The notes: a model not told the origin generated them from the sequence alone. A stretch of DNA of 64,000 bases from CAWHQZ01 sp963831645 (GCA_963831645.1 CAWHQZ010000028.1:434001-498000), one strand, 5' to 3'; positions 43,654 to 53,640 are shown, counted from the first letter of the stretch. Numbers and translations: made by a program.

Positions 43654-44776
43654 TCAGGCCGCAAGCTCGTGAAGAATGACGCCCTCGAGCGGATCGAACT
43701 CACCCTGCCACGGCGCGGTAGCGATGGCGCGGCGGGCATTTTCGTATCCCGCATCCCAGCGGCGCTTGATGCCGGTGGGGCTGAAGTCCACGTCCTTGGT
43801 GTGGTTCTCATCGTCGAGGCGGGGAGCCAGCAGCCGAACCACATGCATGCGCGTCAGGCAGCCATAGCCTGCCAGGTCGCGCACCCGGTCGCTGTGGCGT
43901 TGCAGTTCCGGAATCTCGGCGATCAGCTCCTTGATCACATGGCGCAGGCGGTGAGTCTGCATCTGGCGGGCGATATGGTTGGCGACCCGGCTCGAGTACT
44001 GGATGTCCTTCTGCCGGTGCATCACCTCCCACATGGTCTCCGGTTCCGGACCTTCCGGGTTCCACATGTGGACGGCAAAGATGAGGGAGTTCCGGCGCGG
44101 ATTGTCATCGAAGACGACCTCGGTAGGCGTGTTGGAGAGGATACCGCCGTCCCAGTAGAGCTCGCCATCGATGCGTACGGCGGGAAATGCCGGCGGCAGC
44201 GCGCCCGAGGCCATGATGTGCTTGACGCCGATCGCCATATCGCGGCCGTCGAAGTACTTCATCACGCTCGTACGCACATGCGCGGCGCCCACGGTGAGCC
44301 TTGGCCGGCAGCGATTGATCAGCGGCCAGTTCACCAGCTCATCGAGCGTCCTTTCGAGCGGCCCGGTGCTGTAATAGCCGGCGTGGTCGGACCCCAAGGG
44401 AACGTGGGTGCCCCAGAAGGCCCTGACGTTCGGCTCGAAGAAACCCGGGATGCCGGCGCTCAGCGTCCTCCAGTAGGCAAGGCTCTGCGCGAGCTGTGGC
44501 CAGGCGGAGCCGAAACTCCACATCGAGTTCTTGCGCCATCCGTTGCCAGAACTCCTTGAGTCGCGGCAGCCGGTTTTCGGCTTCGTTGCCGGCAATGAGG
44601 CTCGCATTGATCGCGCCGATCGAAGTGCCGATGATCCAGTCTGGTTCGATTTCGGCCTCGTGCAGCGCCTGATAGACGCCGGCCTGATAGGCGCCGAGCG
44701 CGCCGCCGCCCTGGAAGACGAGGACCACCTGGTTCGCGCCGGGCGATGAGCGGCTTATGTTCACGATGTCGGTCAT
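43654..44776 (-). pseudogene. Patatin-like phospholipase with DUF3734, frameshifted
   Basis: The ATG at 44776 follows GGAAGGA. The N-terminal patatin domain has the oxyanion loop QGGGALGAYQAG and the nucleophile elbow GTSIGA. Near 44520 one base appears to be lost (ctcgatgtggag), and the protein continues in another frame as WSFGSAWPQLAQSLAYWRT through the catalytic DGG (YWDGGILSN). It ends with the DUF3734 tail (SSRVANHIARQMQTHRLRH). This family is typically found beside bdhA, as here (bdhA at 45667). Both catalytic residues are present if the shift is corrected. Confidence 0.8.
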
Positions 44777-45032
44777 TCCTTCCTCCTCGCCGCACTCCAC
44801 GGTGCGGCAAAGGAGACCCTATGGCCACGGCCGCCCATGGGGAAATGCCGGCTCTCTCATGATTTGATACCCGGCGGTTATGGCGATGACATCCGTCCGC
44901 AACAACGCCGTCGCCATAGCGCTAGCCTATCGAAATCAGAATCAACCGGCATTTAAGCTGAAGCCCGAATTTCTCCATCATCGCGGCCATCGGTCTCTGC
45001 TGTCCACGGCCGATTAACAGAAGGAGAAGTTC

Positions 45033-45530
45033 ATGTTCGCACGATTGGCCAAAGTCTGCACCGTTGCAGCGCTCACCTTGGTGCTCGTCTCGACCTCGCC
45101 CGATTCTGTTCCGGCAGAAGATGCAAGCATGGCTGCCGCGGAAAGCGGCTTGGTCAAGATCAAGAGCGCCTATTCCGTCGATGAGACGGTAGAACGCCTC
45201 ACCAAGGATATCGCGGACAAAGGCATCATGTTGTTCAATGTCGTCGATCAGACCTCGCTGGCCTCAGCTGCCAAGATCGAGCTGCCGCCCTCGAAACTCC
45301 TGATCTTCGGCAACCCGGGTCTGGGCTCGCACTTCATCACCTCAAACCCGGCGGCGGGCATAGACTGGCCGGTCAGGATCCTCGTGTACCAGGACCAGCA
45401 CGGCGCCGTCTGGATGCTCTATAACGATTGGCAATTCGTGAAGCAGCGCCACAACATCGCCGACCGCGATGAGCAATTCGCCATGGCGACGATGGTCGTG
45501 CAATCGATTACATCGGCGGCAGTGAAATAG
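45033..45530 (+). CDS. DUF302 exported protein
   Basis: The 165-residue product has a signal peptide (VCTVAALTLVLVSTSP) and a DUF302 domain: YSVDETVERLTKDIADKGIM, IELPPSKLLIFGNPGLG and the DWPVRILVYQD strand. AGAAGGAG lies 6 bases before the ATG. DUF302 proteins are small periplasmic or cytosolic proteins of unknown role, often with stress genes. It is divergent from the patatin operon with about 256 bases between them. Confidence 0.85.
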   Translation: MFARLAKVCTVAALTLVLVSTSPDSVPAEDASMAAAESGLVKIKSAYSVDETVERLTKDIADKGIMLFNVVDQTSLASAAKIELPPSKLLIFGNPGLGSHFITSNPAAGIDWPVRILVYQDQHGAVWMLYNDWQFVKQRHNIADRDEQFAMATMVVQSITSAAVK

Positions 45531-45666
45531 CCTCTGGAACCGGCTCGGTTGCTATCCGCAGAGGCATGGGCCGCTCCGATGTTCTGCCGGCATCCGAACC
45601 ATAGCCCAACGGCATTTCAGAAAGCGCTGGGCTTCCGGGATCATCGAAACCATCCGAACCAACCGC

Positions 45667-46509
45667 ATGGAGACCGAGATGCCCACCCTTTCTTCCGCCG
45701 AGATCAACCTGGCCGTGGGCCGTCGCCCGCTGGAGGGCCGCACCGCCATCGTGACCGGATCGACGAGCGGCATCGGTCTCGGCATCGCCACGATGCTGGC
45801 CTCGCAGGGCTCGGCAATCGTGCTCAACGGCTTCGGCAACGCCGAGGAGATTGAAACCGCGAGGGTCTCGCTGTCCGGCGAGCATGGCGTCGAGGTGACC
45901 TTCGACAATGCCGATATGTCGAAACCCGACATGATCGCAAGGCTCGTCGAACGGGCATCACAGCGCTTCGGTCAGATCGACATCCTAGTCAACAATGCCG
46001 GCATCCAGCACGTATCGCCGATCGAGGAGTTTCCGGTAGCCAAATGGGATGCCATCATCGCCATCAATCTTTCCGCCGCTTTCCATCTCATACGCCTGGT
46101 GTTCACCGGCATGAAGGAGCGGGGCTTCGGCCGTATCGTGAACGTCGCCTCGGCCCACGGTCTCATCGCCTCCCCGTTCAAGTCGGCCTATGTGGCGGCG
46201 AAACACGGCCTTCTCGGGCTCACCAAGACGGTGGCGCTCGAGGGCGCGAGGTCCGGCGTCACGTGCAATGCGGTGTGCCCGGGATATGTGTGGACGCCGC
46301 TGGTTGAAAAGCAGATCGACGATCAGGCCAAGTCACACGGCATCAGCCGCGAGCGGGTGATCGAGGAGGTGCTCCTCGCCCGTCAGCCGAACAAGCGTTT
46401 CGCTACCGTCGAGGAGATGGGGGCCACCGTCGCTTTCCTGTGCTCGGATGCCGCCGCCTCGATCACCGGCATAGCGCTTCCCGTCGACGGGGGCTGGGTA
46501 GCCCAATAG
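45667..46509 (+). CDS. bdhA: D-3-hydroxybutyrate dehydrogenase
   Basis: The 280-residue SDR has AIVTGSTSGIGLGIA, NNAGIQHVSPIEEFPVAKWD, the Ser in NVASAHG, the Y-x3-K in SPFKSAYVAAKHG, and AVCPGYVWTPLVEKQIDDQA, a combination specific for 3-hydroxybutyrate dehydrogenases. The enzyme oxidises 3-hydroxybutyrate to acetoacetate with NAD, the last step of polyhydroxybutyrate mobilisation. The N-terminus is about 15 residues longer than usual. The neighbouring patatin/DUF3734 gene may encode a depolymerase partner. Confidence 0.9.
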   Translation: METEMPTLSSAEINLAVGRRPLEGRTAIVTGSTSGIGLGIATMLASQGSAIVLNGFGNAEEIETARVSLSGEHGVEVTFDNADMSKPDMIARLVERASQRFGQIDILVNNAGIQHVSPIEEFPVAKWDAIIAINLSAAFHLIRLVFTGMKERGFGRIVNVASAHGLIASPFKSAYVAAKHGLLGLTKTVALEGARSGVTCNAVCPGYVWTPLVEKQIDDQAKSHGISRERVIEEVLLARQPNKRFATVEEMGATVAFLCSDAAASITGIALPVDGGWVAQ

Positions 46510-46763
46510 CGCCGACCTCGGCTCTCATTCACATCTCATGGTCTCATGCAGCCAGTCGCAACGTCAGCGAGCCTGCGGGCGAGCTCGTCGATATCCTCAA
46601 GGCGAGATGACCCGCTGCGGGAGCGATGCCGAGCAGGCCATAGCGGCATCCTATGGTTTCGAAAGCCACTCGGCATTATCGCACGCTATCGGCCTTGCGT
46701 AGAATCGAAGGTGATGTTGCAGACGTTCCGCCTGCAGCAACCGCAACAGCAAGGAGATATGTG

Positions 46764-47231
46764 ATGTTCCATCCTTTAAGGAGCCTGCCGGCGGCTCTCG
46801 CCGTCGCAGCAGGCCTCGCCTTCACCACTTCGGCACTTGCCGGCCAATGCCCGGCCGGCAAGTCCGGCACCGACACGCAGAAAAACGTCATGACCGAACC
46901 GAAGAACGTCACCGATAACGTGCTCGGCATGGCGGATCTCGGAGCCAATATCGGTATCGAAGGCCGCACGCTGCGCCTGCGCCGGCTCGAGATCCAGCCG
47001 GGCGGTGTCGTCCCCTGGCACAGCCATGACGACCGTCCGGCCGTCATTCACATCGTCAAGGGCACGATCCTCGAATACAGCAGCACCTGCATGGTGCCGA
47101 TCGTCCACAAGGCCGGCGACACGGTCGCCGAGGAGAAGGGCGTCTCCCACTGGTGGCGCAACGAGTTGAAGAAGCCCGTCGTGCTGTTTTCCGCCGACGT
47201 GCTCCACGATGCCACCGACACCACGATGTAG
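46764..47231 (+). CDS. Exported cupin-domain protein
   Basis: AAGGAG lies 7 bases before the ATG. A signal peptide (LAVAAGLAFTTSALAGQCP) precedes a cupin fold: RRLEIQPGGVVPWHSHDDRP with paired His, and KAGDTVAEEKGVSHWWRNEL with the second motif. It is a periplasmic metal-binding cupin of unknown substrate, possibly co-transcribed with the MFS gene 72 bases downstream. Confidence 0.85.
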   Translation: MFHPLRSLPAALAVAAGLAFTTSALAGQCPAGKSGTDTQKNVMTEPKNVTDNVLGMADLGANIGIEGRTLRLRRLEIQPGGVVPWHSHDDRPAVIHIVKGTILEYSSTCMVPIVHKAGDTVAEEKGVSHWWRNELKKPVVLFSADVLHDATDTTM

Positions 47232-47303
47232 CAATTCATCATTTGTCTCAATCGGGAGTGCGGCCACTTTCGCACTCCCACTCACAACTCCGAACGGCTC
47301 AAG

Positions 47304-48503
47304 ATGAATCACTCCCATATCGCTTTTCCGGGCATCGCCCACCCCACGTCGGGGGCGGTCCTGCGTAGCCTGGTGATCGGCCTCACGGCATTCCTGACGC
47401 TGGTCGACCTGTTCGCCACCCAGGCCATCCTCCCGACGCTCGTCAGGGCCTATGGTGTCAGCCCCGCCGCCATGGGCTTTGCCGTCAATTCCAGCACGCT
47501 CGGCATGGCCGTGGCGGGCCTGGCGGTTTCCTTCCTCAGCCAGAAGATCGATCGCCGCGCCGGAATCTTCCTGAGCCTGGCTTTGCTCGCCATTCCGACC
47601 GCGCTCCTCTCCGTTGCGCCCAATCTCGGCGCATTCACCTGCCTGCGCATTATTCAGGGCGTCTTCATGGCCACCGCCTTTACCCTGACTCTCGCCTATC
47701 TCGGCGAGCGCTGCAGCGCCATGGATGCCGCCGGCGCATTCGCCGCCTACATCACCGGCAACGTCGCCAGCAACTTCATCGGCCGCCTGGTCTCGGCCGC
47801 CGCCGCCGATCACTTCGGCCTCGAGGCCAACTTTCTGCTGTTCGCCGCGCTCAATCTCGCCGGCGCAGCGCTCGTGTTCTTCACCATCGGCAAGGCAACC
47901 CCCATGGCCGCCAGCGAGCGGAAAGCTTCACGCTCGCCCTGGCGCCAGTGGCGCTCGCATCTGAGCAATCCGCCGCTGCGTTCTGCCTTCGCGATCGGCT
48001 TTCTCATCCTCTTCGCCTTCATCGGCGCCTTTACCTATGTGAATTTCGTGCTGGCGCGCCCACCCCTCGATCTGCTCCCCATGCAGCTCGGTTTCATCTA
48101 CTTCGTGTTCTTGCCTTCGATCTTCACCACGCCGCAGGCAGGCCGCGTGGTTGCCCGCGTGGGCGCCCGCACCGGTGTCCTCATCGCACTGCTGGTCGCG
48201 GTCGCTGGTCTGCCTTTGGTGCTCGCTTCGACCTTGCTGCCGGTCCTGGCGGGGCTTGTCCTGGTGGGGGTCGGAACCTTCTTTGCCCAGGCGATCACCA
48301 CCGGCTTCGTCAACCGCGCCGCGACCGCCGACCGCGGCTCCGCCAGCGGTATCTATCTTGCAGCCTATTTCTCGGGCGGTCTGGTCGGCAGTGCCGTGCT
48401 GGGCCAGCTTTTCGACCGGCTTGGCTGGACGGCATGTGTGACCGGGATTGGCCTCGCCCTTCTCATTGCAGCGCTCCTCTCGCTCAAACTGAAGCCGAGC
48501 TGA
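47304..48503 (+). CDS. MFS transporter, YnfM-like
   Basis: The 399-residue protein has twelve predicted hydrophobic segments, the motif-A-like loop SFLSQKIDRRAGIFLS after helix 2 and FDRLGW in the second half. The resemblance is to arabinose-efflux/YnfM-type major facilitator exporters. Substrate unknown. The partner cupin gene upstream and peroxiredoxin-like genes downstream suggest a detoxification context. Confidence 0.8.
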   Translation: MNHSHIAFPGIAHPTSGAVLRSLVIGLTAFLTLVDLFATQAILPTLVRAYGVSPAAMGFAVNSSTLGMAVAGLAVSFLSQKIDRRAGIFLSLALLAIPTALLSVAPNLGAFTCLRIIQGVFMATAFTLTLAYLGERCSAMDAAGAFAAYITGNVASNFIGRLVSAAAADHFGLEANFLLFAALNLAGAALVFFTIGKATPMAASERKASRSPWRQWRSHLSNPPLRSAFAIGFLILFAFIGAFTYVNFVLARPPLDLLPMQLGFIYFVFLPSIFTTPQAGRVVARVGARTGVLIALLVAVAGLPLVLASTLLPVLAGLVLVGVGTFFAQAITTGFVNRAATADRGSASGIYLAAYFSGGLVGSAVLGQLFDRLGWTACVTGIGLALLIAALLSLKLKPS

Positions 48504-48581
48504 GCCGTGAGCGATCTCGCTATCCATGTCGACCACAATCGCCTCCCGTGTTAGCTTCGCGACTGCACCAACGAGCGGCCA

Positions 48582-49292
48582 TGGCGGATCAATCCTTCGC
48601 TGAGTTTCTCGAGCAGTCCACCTTGCGCTGCCGCAGCATGGATGCTCCGCTGGCCGAGCGGCTGCAGGCATTTGCCGAGGACGTGAAGTCGCGCAATCCG
48701 GCTTTCGCCGATGTCGTCAATCGCATGGTGGACCGTTTGCGGGCCGCCGGCGCCGGCGAGAACGCGCCGGCGCCGGGTCAACCGATGCCGCCGTTTGTGC
48801 TGCCTGACCAGGACGGCAAGCTGGTCGGTCTCGAGGATCTCATTGACCGGGGGCCTGTTGTCGTGGCGTTCCACCGTGGCCACTGGTGCCCCTATTGCCG
48901 GATCAATGCCGCAACCCTTGCGAGACTTCGAGCCGGACATATCTGCCCGGGGCGGACAGATCCTCGCCATCACGCCCGACATCGAGGAGTTCACCTCGGA
49001 GCTCCGAGCCGATGCCGAGGCATCCTTTCCCATCCTGACGGATCTCGACAATGGCTATGCGCTGGAGCTGAACCTGGCGATCTGGATCGATGACGAGAAG
49101 CGCCAGGCAATGACGGCGGCCGGCTGGGACATCTCGGACTCCCAGGCGAATCAGTTCTGGACGCTGCCGATCCCGGCGACCTTCGTCGTCGGCAGGGATG
49201 GCCGGGTCAAGGCCCGCCACATCGATCCTGACTATCGCAAGCGCATGGCGACGGAAGAGATCCTGACGGCTCTCGAGACTTTACGCGGATGA
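48582..49292 (+). pseudogene. Peroxiredoxin-like (AhpC/TSA) protein, first copy, frameshifted
   Basis: The protein begins MADQSFAEFLEQSTLRCRSM and carries PMPPFVLPDQDGKLVGLEDL and the redox centre RGHWCPYCRINAATLARL. Near 48925 it moves to another frame (DFEPDISARGGQILAITPDI) and ends with FWTLPIPATFVVGRDGRVKA at 49292. The joined length (236 residues) matches the intact downstream paralogue, so one base change breaks it. The next gene overlaps its stop (ATGA). Confidence 0.75.
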
Positions 49293-49987
49293 CGGCCGGC
49301 AGGATTTCCGATGCCTTCGAGGACGCACTCGCTATGGACGCGCCCTTGAGCGCGCGGCTCGCTGCCTTCGCCCGGTCAATGCGCGATCTCGGCACGCCCT
49401 ATGCCGCAGCCTATGACCGGCTCGTCGGGCGGCTCGTCGAGGGCAAGGTGGGTGCAGCGGCCCCGAACGCCGGCGATCCGATGCCGCCCTTCGTGCTCCC
49501 TGGCGAGCAGGGCGAGCTTGTCGGGCTTGAAGAGCTGCTGGCTGCTGGCCCGCTGGTCGTGAGCTTCAATCGTGGGCATTGGTGTCAGTTTTGCAAGCTC
49601 GAGCTGTCGGCGCTGGCGCGAAGTCACGAACGGGCCGCCGCCATTGGCTCCCAGATCGTCTCGATCGTCCCCGAGCGGCCGCCCTTTGCCGGATTGATGA
49701 AATCCGATCTCGAGCTGCCGTTCAGGATCCTGACCGATCTGAACAATGCCTATGCGCTGTCCCTCGGGCTGATGATGTGGGTGGGCAGCGAAGTGAGCGA
49801 GATGTATCTCGCGGACGGCATCGATCTCGCGAATTTCAACGGTGATGAAGGCTGGTTCCTGCCGATCCCGGCAACCTTCGTGGTCAGCCGATGCGGCAAA
49901 GTTGTCGCCCGTTTCGTCGATCCGGATTTCCGCCGGCGCATGGAGATGGAAGCCATTCTCGAAGCGCTTGAATCAGTCTCGGCGTAG
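49289..49987 (+). CDS. Peroxiredoxin-like (AhpC/TSA) protein, second copy
   Basis: The 232-residue product is a paralogue of the preceding gene: DAPLSARLAAFARSMRDLG, PMPPFVLPGEQGELVGLEEL, redox centre RGHWCQFCKLELSAL, and FLPIPATFVVSRCGKVVARF. The thioredoxin fold with C-x-x-C suggests a peroxide or thiol reductase. The ATG overlaps the upstream stop. A LysR regulator lies convergently right after it. Confidence 0.85.
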   Translation: MTAGRISDAFEDALAMDAPLSARLAAFARSMRDLGTPYAAAYDRLVGRLVEGKVGAAAPNAGDPMPPFVLPGEQGELVGLEELLAAGPLVVSFNRGHWCQFCKLELSALARSHERAAAIGSQIVSIVPERPPFAGLMKSDLELPFRILTDLNNAYALSLGLMMWVGSEVSEMYLADGIDLANFNGDEGWFLPIPATFVVSRCGKVVARFVDPDFRRRMEMEAILEALESVSA

Positions 49988-49994
49988 CCGGGAC

Positions 49995-50876
49995 TCAATG
50001 CCGTTGCCAAGTGGCCGCGCGCAGCAGCTTGATGAGCCCGCAGGCGGCGGGCGACCGCTGGCGGCCGGAAACGGCGTAGAGCCGAACCGCTCTGCTCAAC
50101 TCCACTCCGTCGACATCGATTGCGCGCACATCCTCCGGCAATTTCGTGGCCTTCGGCAGGATAGCGATGCCGAGATCGGCCCGCACCAGGTCGATGAGGT
50201 CATTTACCGATGCTGCTTCGTGGCTGAAGGTCTTCTCGACGCCGAGGCTGCCCAGCAGCGCCACCAGCTGTTCAGTCAAGCGACAGTGGGGACGCGCCAG
50301 GAGGCGTTCGCCTGCGAGATCAGCGAGCCGCACATCGGTTCTTCGGGCAAGGGCATTGCCGCTGTTGACGACGACGGCAAATCGCTCGATGTAGAGCTGC
50401 CAGGCCTCGAGCCGCTCCCACTCCTCCCCGAGTGGACCGGCGACTGCCATCTCCATGTCGCCTTTCTTGAGCTTCTCCACGATCTCGTGCGCCGGTCCGC
50501 GGAAGAACTTCGCTTCGACGCCGGGAAAAGCTTTCGTCAGGGCGCGGACGTGAACTGTCAAGGTTTCGATCGGGATGGTTCGCGACAGCGCGATATTGAG
50601 CGGGGCGCGTTCGCCGTTCTTGTAGGATTGCGCCAGGACCTTGGCCATCAGCGCGCTCTCGAGGCACTGGTTGAGCGGCGGGACCAGGCGCCTGCCGAGG
50701 TCGGTCAATTGGGTCAACGACCGCTCGCGCCGGAACAGGTCGCCGCCAAGCTCGATTTCGAGGTGCTTCACCGCGCGGGTCAGCGCCGGTTGGGAGACGT
50801 TGCACTCCTCCGCCGCCCGGGTGAAATTGAGTGTGCGCGACACCGCCAGGAAATATCGAACTTGGTGCATCTCCAT
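49995..50876 (-). CDS. LysR-family transcriptional regulator
   Basis: The 293-residue product (ATG 50876, MEMHQVRYFLAVSRTLNF) has the LysR winged helix with FTRAAEECNVSQPALTRAVK and a periplasmic-binding-protein-like effector domain (AEPxx-type KLKKGDMEMAVAGPLGEEWE, AASVNDLIDLVRADLGIAIL). It ends 7 bases from the convergent peroxiredoxin-like gene; target genes are unknown. A longer in-frame start at 50927 lacks family support. Confidence 0.9.
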   Translation of the reverse strand: MEMHQVRYFLAVSRTLNFTRAAEECNVSQPALTRAVKHLEIELGGDLFRRERSLTQLTDLGRRLVPPLNQCLESALMAKVLAQSYKNGERAPLNIALSRTIPIETLTVHVRALTKAFPGVEAKFFRGPAHEIVEKLKKGDMEMAVAGPLGEEWERLEAWQLYIERFAVVVNSGNALARRTDVRLADLAGERLLARPHCRLTEQLVALLGSLGVEKTFSHEAASVNDLIDLVRADLGIAILPKATKLPEDVRAIDVDGVELSRAVRLYAVSGRQRSPAACGLIKLLRAATWQRH

Positions 50877-51084
50877 GCGCGAGGCGCATCCTTTGAACGG
50901 TGCCGCGTACCGGTCAACGTTCGCCACCCGATATTAGCCAAGTGTTTGGCCCCCGCAAATGACGATGGAGTTATCGTCGGACAGTTGTGTGCGTCAGGTT
51001 CAGGAAAAAGCTCTGGCATGCTGCAACCTGGCGTGTATTGCAAAATGCGCTACAATTCACTATGTAATGTTCTGGAGGTTCGTC

Positions 51085-51387
51085 ATGTCCCGAGCAGTCG
51101 AGCGCAAGGAGCACCCGCTGTCGATGCGGCTGCCCGAAGCCGATATTGCCATTATCGATCGCGCGGCCACGTTGCGCGGCCGCTCGCGTACCGACTTCGT
51201 GCGCGACGCTGCGGTACGCGCGGCCGAGGATGTGCTGATGGAGACGGCGCCCATTCGTATGACTCCCGCCGGCTTCAAGGCTTTCATGGCGGCATTGTCC
51301 AAACCTGCCACCCCCGTCCCCGAAATGGTCGAACTCTTCCGGCGTGCGGCGCCTTGGGAGGCTGGCGGTTCAAAGACCGGGAACTGA
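51085..51387 (+). CDS. DUF1778 (TacA-type) antitoxin
   Basis: The 100-residue product starts at an ATG with GGAGG 7 bases upstream. It has a ribbon-helix-helix N-terminus (HPLSMRLPEADIAIIDRAAT, RGRSRTDFVRDAAVRAAED) and a toxin-neutralising C-terminal tail (MTPAGFKAFMAALSKPATPV). The GNAT toxin gene follows after 3 bases. It should bind its own promoter, which contains TACA/TGTA-like half sites around 51050. Confidence 0.9.
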   Translation: MSRAVERKEHPLSMRLPEADIAIIDRAATLRGRSRTDFVRDAAVRAAEDVLMETAPIRMTPAGFKAFMAALSKPATPVPEMVELFRRAAPWEAGGSKTGN

Positions 51388-51390
51388 GGT

Positions 51391-51897
51391 TTGACGATCT
51401 TCGGCCCTGAGCCGCTGACGGCCGCCCACGACCTCACGGAGTTCTCCTCCGGCAAACCGTCTCTCGATCGGTGGCTCAAGACCCGGGCGTTGTCTAACCA
51501 GGAAAAAGGCTTCACGGCGGTTCTTGTCGTTCACGATGGTAATCGAGTGATCGGCTATTGCGGTCTAGCACCGACGGCCATCGTACCATCAATGCTGGCG
51601 CGCTCGATCCGGACCGGCCAGCCCCCCGATCCCGTTCCCTGCCTGCTGCTGGGTCAGCTCGCGACCGATCAGAATTGGCGCGGCAAGGGCATCGGCACTG
51701 GTCTGCTCAAGCATGCCCTTCAACGCTGCGTGACGGCTGCGGGCCTCATCGGCGGCCGCGCGCTGATCGTCAACGCGGTGGACGATGACGCTGCTGCATT
51801 CTGGCGCCGCCGCGGCTTCGTACCCTCAAAGGACGACCCATTCGTCCTATTTCGATCGATCGCGGACATCGTGGTCTCGGTTAGCCAAGTCCCCTGA
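51391..51897 (+). CDS. GNAT-family toxin (TacT/AtaT type)
   Basis: The 168-residue product (TTG start) has the GNAT acetyl-CoA loop QNWRGKGIGTGLL and the C-terminal FWRRRGFVPSKDDPFVLF with the conserved aromatic/acidic end. The N-terminus FSSGKPSLDRWLKTRAL is typical of GNAT toxins paired with DUF1778. These enzymes acetylate charged aminoacyl-tRNA and stop translation. Confidence 0.9.
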   Translation: MTIFGPEPLTAAHDLTEFSSGKPSLDRWLKTRALSNQEKGFTAVLVVHDGNRVIGYCGLAPTAIVPSMLARSIRTGQPPDPVPCLLLGQLATDQNWRGKGIGTGLLKHALQRCVTAAGLIGGRALIVNAVDDDAAAFWRRRGFVPSKDDPFVLFRSIADIVVSVSQVP

Positions 51898-52183
51898 ATA
51901 GCGATTGAGGCTCCCCGTGACGGCAAGGGGACAGCTCCGAACACTACCGCAGCGACAAACCTCCGGCAGTGTAGCGCCGCCAGCGCGCGCCAGGACAAAG
52001 GACGGCAAACATACTCACGTCTCTGAACGCTGGGCTGTCAGCATGTTCCCATGTGGACAAAGGAGTCAATTGAGAGTGTCCACGCCGTCGGCTTCATCTC
52101 GGTTCCACCCACAAACACTCGAAAATCCAGTCTGGACGTGTTAAGTAATACCAGACTCACAGATCGCCTTACCGGAGAGTTCC

Positions 52184-52417
52184 ATGAGTACGACCGTCAC
52201 CAGCAAGGGTCAGGTCACAATCCCCAAAGAGGTCCGCGATCTGCTCGGGATCGTGCCGGGCAGCGTGATTGATTTCGAGCGCGGACCAGATGGCCGGATT
52301 GTCATCGTCAAGGCTGAGAAGAAGACCCAGTCCACTCGCTTCGCCCGGCTGCGCGGCCACGCCGGAAAGGGATTGAGCACGGACGAAATCATGGCCATGA
52401 CGCGCGGCGAACACTGA
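52184..52417 (+). CDS. AbrB/MazE-like antitoxin
   Basis: The 77-residue product has the swapped-hairpin AbrB domain (TVTSKGQVTIPKEVRDLLGI, GSVIDFERGPDGRIVIVKAE) and a C-terminal tail for toxin binding. It precedes the PIN-domain toxin gene by 1 base. It should repress its own operon. Confidence 0.9.
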   Translation: MSTTVTSKGQVTIPKEVRDLLGIVPGSVIDFERGPDGRIVIVKAEKKTQSTRFARLRGHAGKGLSTDEIMAMTRGEH

Positions 52418-52418
52418 C

Positions 52419-52835
52419 GTGATCCTGGTCGATACCAACGTCCTGCTTGATCTTGTGACGGATGATGCCGTTTGGTCGGAATGGTCATTGGCCCGACTGG
52501 AGGAAGCCGCGCTTGCCGGTGCGGTCCTGATCAATGACGTTGTCTATGCCGAGACTTCGATCCGCTACGAGCGGATCGAAGATCTCGACGCCATGCTCAG
52601 CGAGGCGATGATCGAGATCGCCCCAACGCCCCGACCGGCTCTGTTTCTGGCCGGAAAGGCCTTTCAACAATATCGCGCGGCCGGAGGTATTCGGACAAGC
52701 GTTTTGCCCGACTTCTTCATCGGCGCTCATGCGGCGATCGAGGGGTGGCCGCTGCTCACGCGCGATGCGCGCCGCTACCGCACACATTTTCCGAAGGTGA
52801 TACTGATCGCACCGCCAGCATCGATGCAAGTCTAG
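52419..52835 (+). CDS. PIN-domain ribonuclease toxin (VapC type)
   Basis: The 138-residue product (GTG start) has all PIN acidic residues: ILVDTNVLLDLV, VYAET, LPDFFIGAHA and TRDARRYRTHFP. VapC toxins cleave RNA, often tRNA, in a Mg-dependent way. Paired with the AbrB-type antitoxin upstream. Confidence 0.9.
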   Translation: MILVDTNVLLDLVTDDAVWSEWSLARLEEAALAGAVLINDVVYAETSIRYERIEDLDAMLSEAMIEIAPTPRPALFLAGKAFQQYRAAGGIRTSVLPDFFIGAHAAIEGWPLLTRDARRYRTHFPKVILIAPPASMQV

Positions 52836-52972
52836 CGATTTGAATATAAGAGGAAAGGCTGCCAAGTGAGCACAATCCCTGATCGTCAATCGGACTGGGT
52901 CACGGCAGGTCACGGCAGCCTCGGTGTCGATGCTCGCGGCTTTGTTTCTTGCTAAGCCCTGGAGTGAACGCA

Positions 52973-53495
52973 ATGGCCAAAAGGACGTCCAAGACGCCGG
53001 CGAAGGTCGCAAAAAAGGCCGCCAAGCGGGTCGCTGCGAAGGCGGCCCAATCGCGCAAGACGGCGCCGAAGTCGCAGTCCCGCAAGGTCGCAAAGCCAAC
53101 CCTCCTCGCAGGCGGCAACCCTCAGATCGCGAAGGCCGACGGCGACGCCCCCGTGCAGGCCTACATCGCGGCCATGCCGGGCTGGAAACGCGACGTCGGG
53201 CGCCGCCTCGACGCGCTCATCGTGCGCACCGTCCCCGGCGCGCGCAAGGCCGTGAAATGGAACTCGCCGCTGTACGGAGTCGAAGGCCAGGGCTGGTTCC
53301 TCGGCGTCCATTGCTTCACGAAGTACGTCAAGGTGGCTTTCTTCCGCGGCACGTCGCTGCGTCCTGTCCCCTCCGGCGAGTCCAAGAGCAAGGACACTGC
53401 GCTACCTCGACATCCATGAGGACGACCAGCTCGACGAAGTTCAGCTGGCCGCTTGGGTGAAGCAAGCCAGCCAATTGCCCGGCGAACGAATGTGA
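52973..53495 (+). pseudogene. DUF1801 protein with histone-like tail, frameshifted near the end
   Basis: An N-terminal Lys/Ala-rich segment of about 40 residues (AKKAAKRVAAKAAQSRK) resembles histone H1-like tails. It is followed by a DUF1801 domain (VQAYIAAMPGWKRDVGRRLD, RKAVKWNSPLYGVEGQGWFL). Near 53395 the conserved end shifts frame: LRYLDIHEDDQLDEVQLAAW and KQASQLPGERM, stopping at 53493. In the first frame the protein would end early with an unrelated tail. DUF1801 function is unknown. Confidence 0.7.
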
Positions 53496-53640
53496 GCGGG
53501 AAGTCGCGAGGTGCGGTGCGTGCCGTGACCGGACGCCAAGTCATCAGCCCGCAAGCCCATGAAGGCCGCGGCGAAGGGACTGCCAGCGCACTATGCAGTG
53601 CCCAAGTCCGAGGGCGACGGCGCACGAGCGACAACAAACC

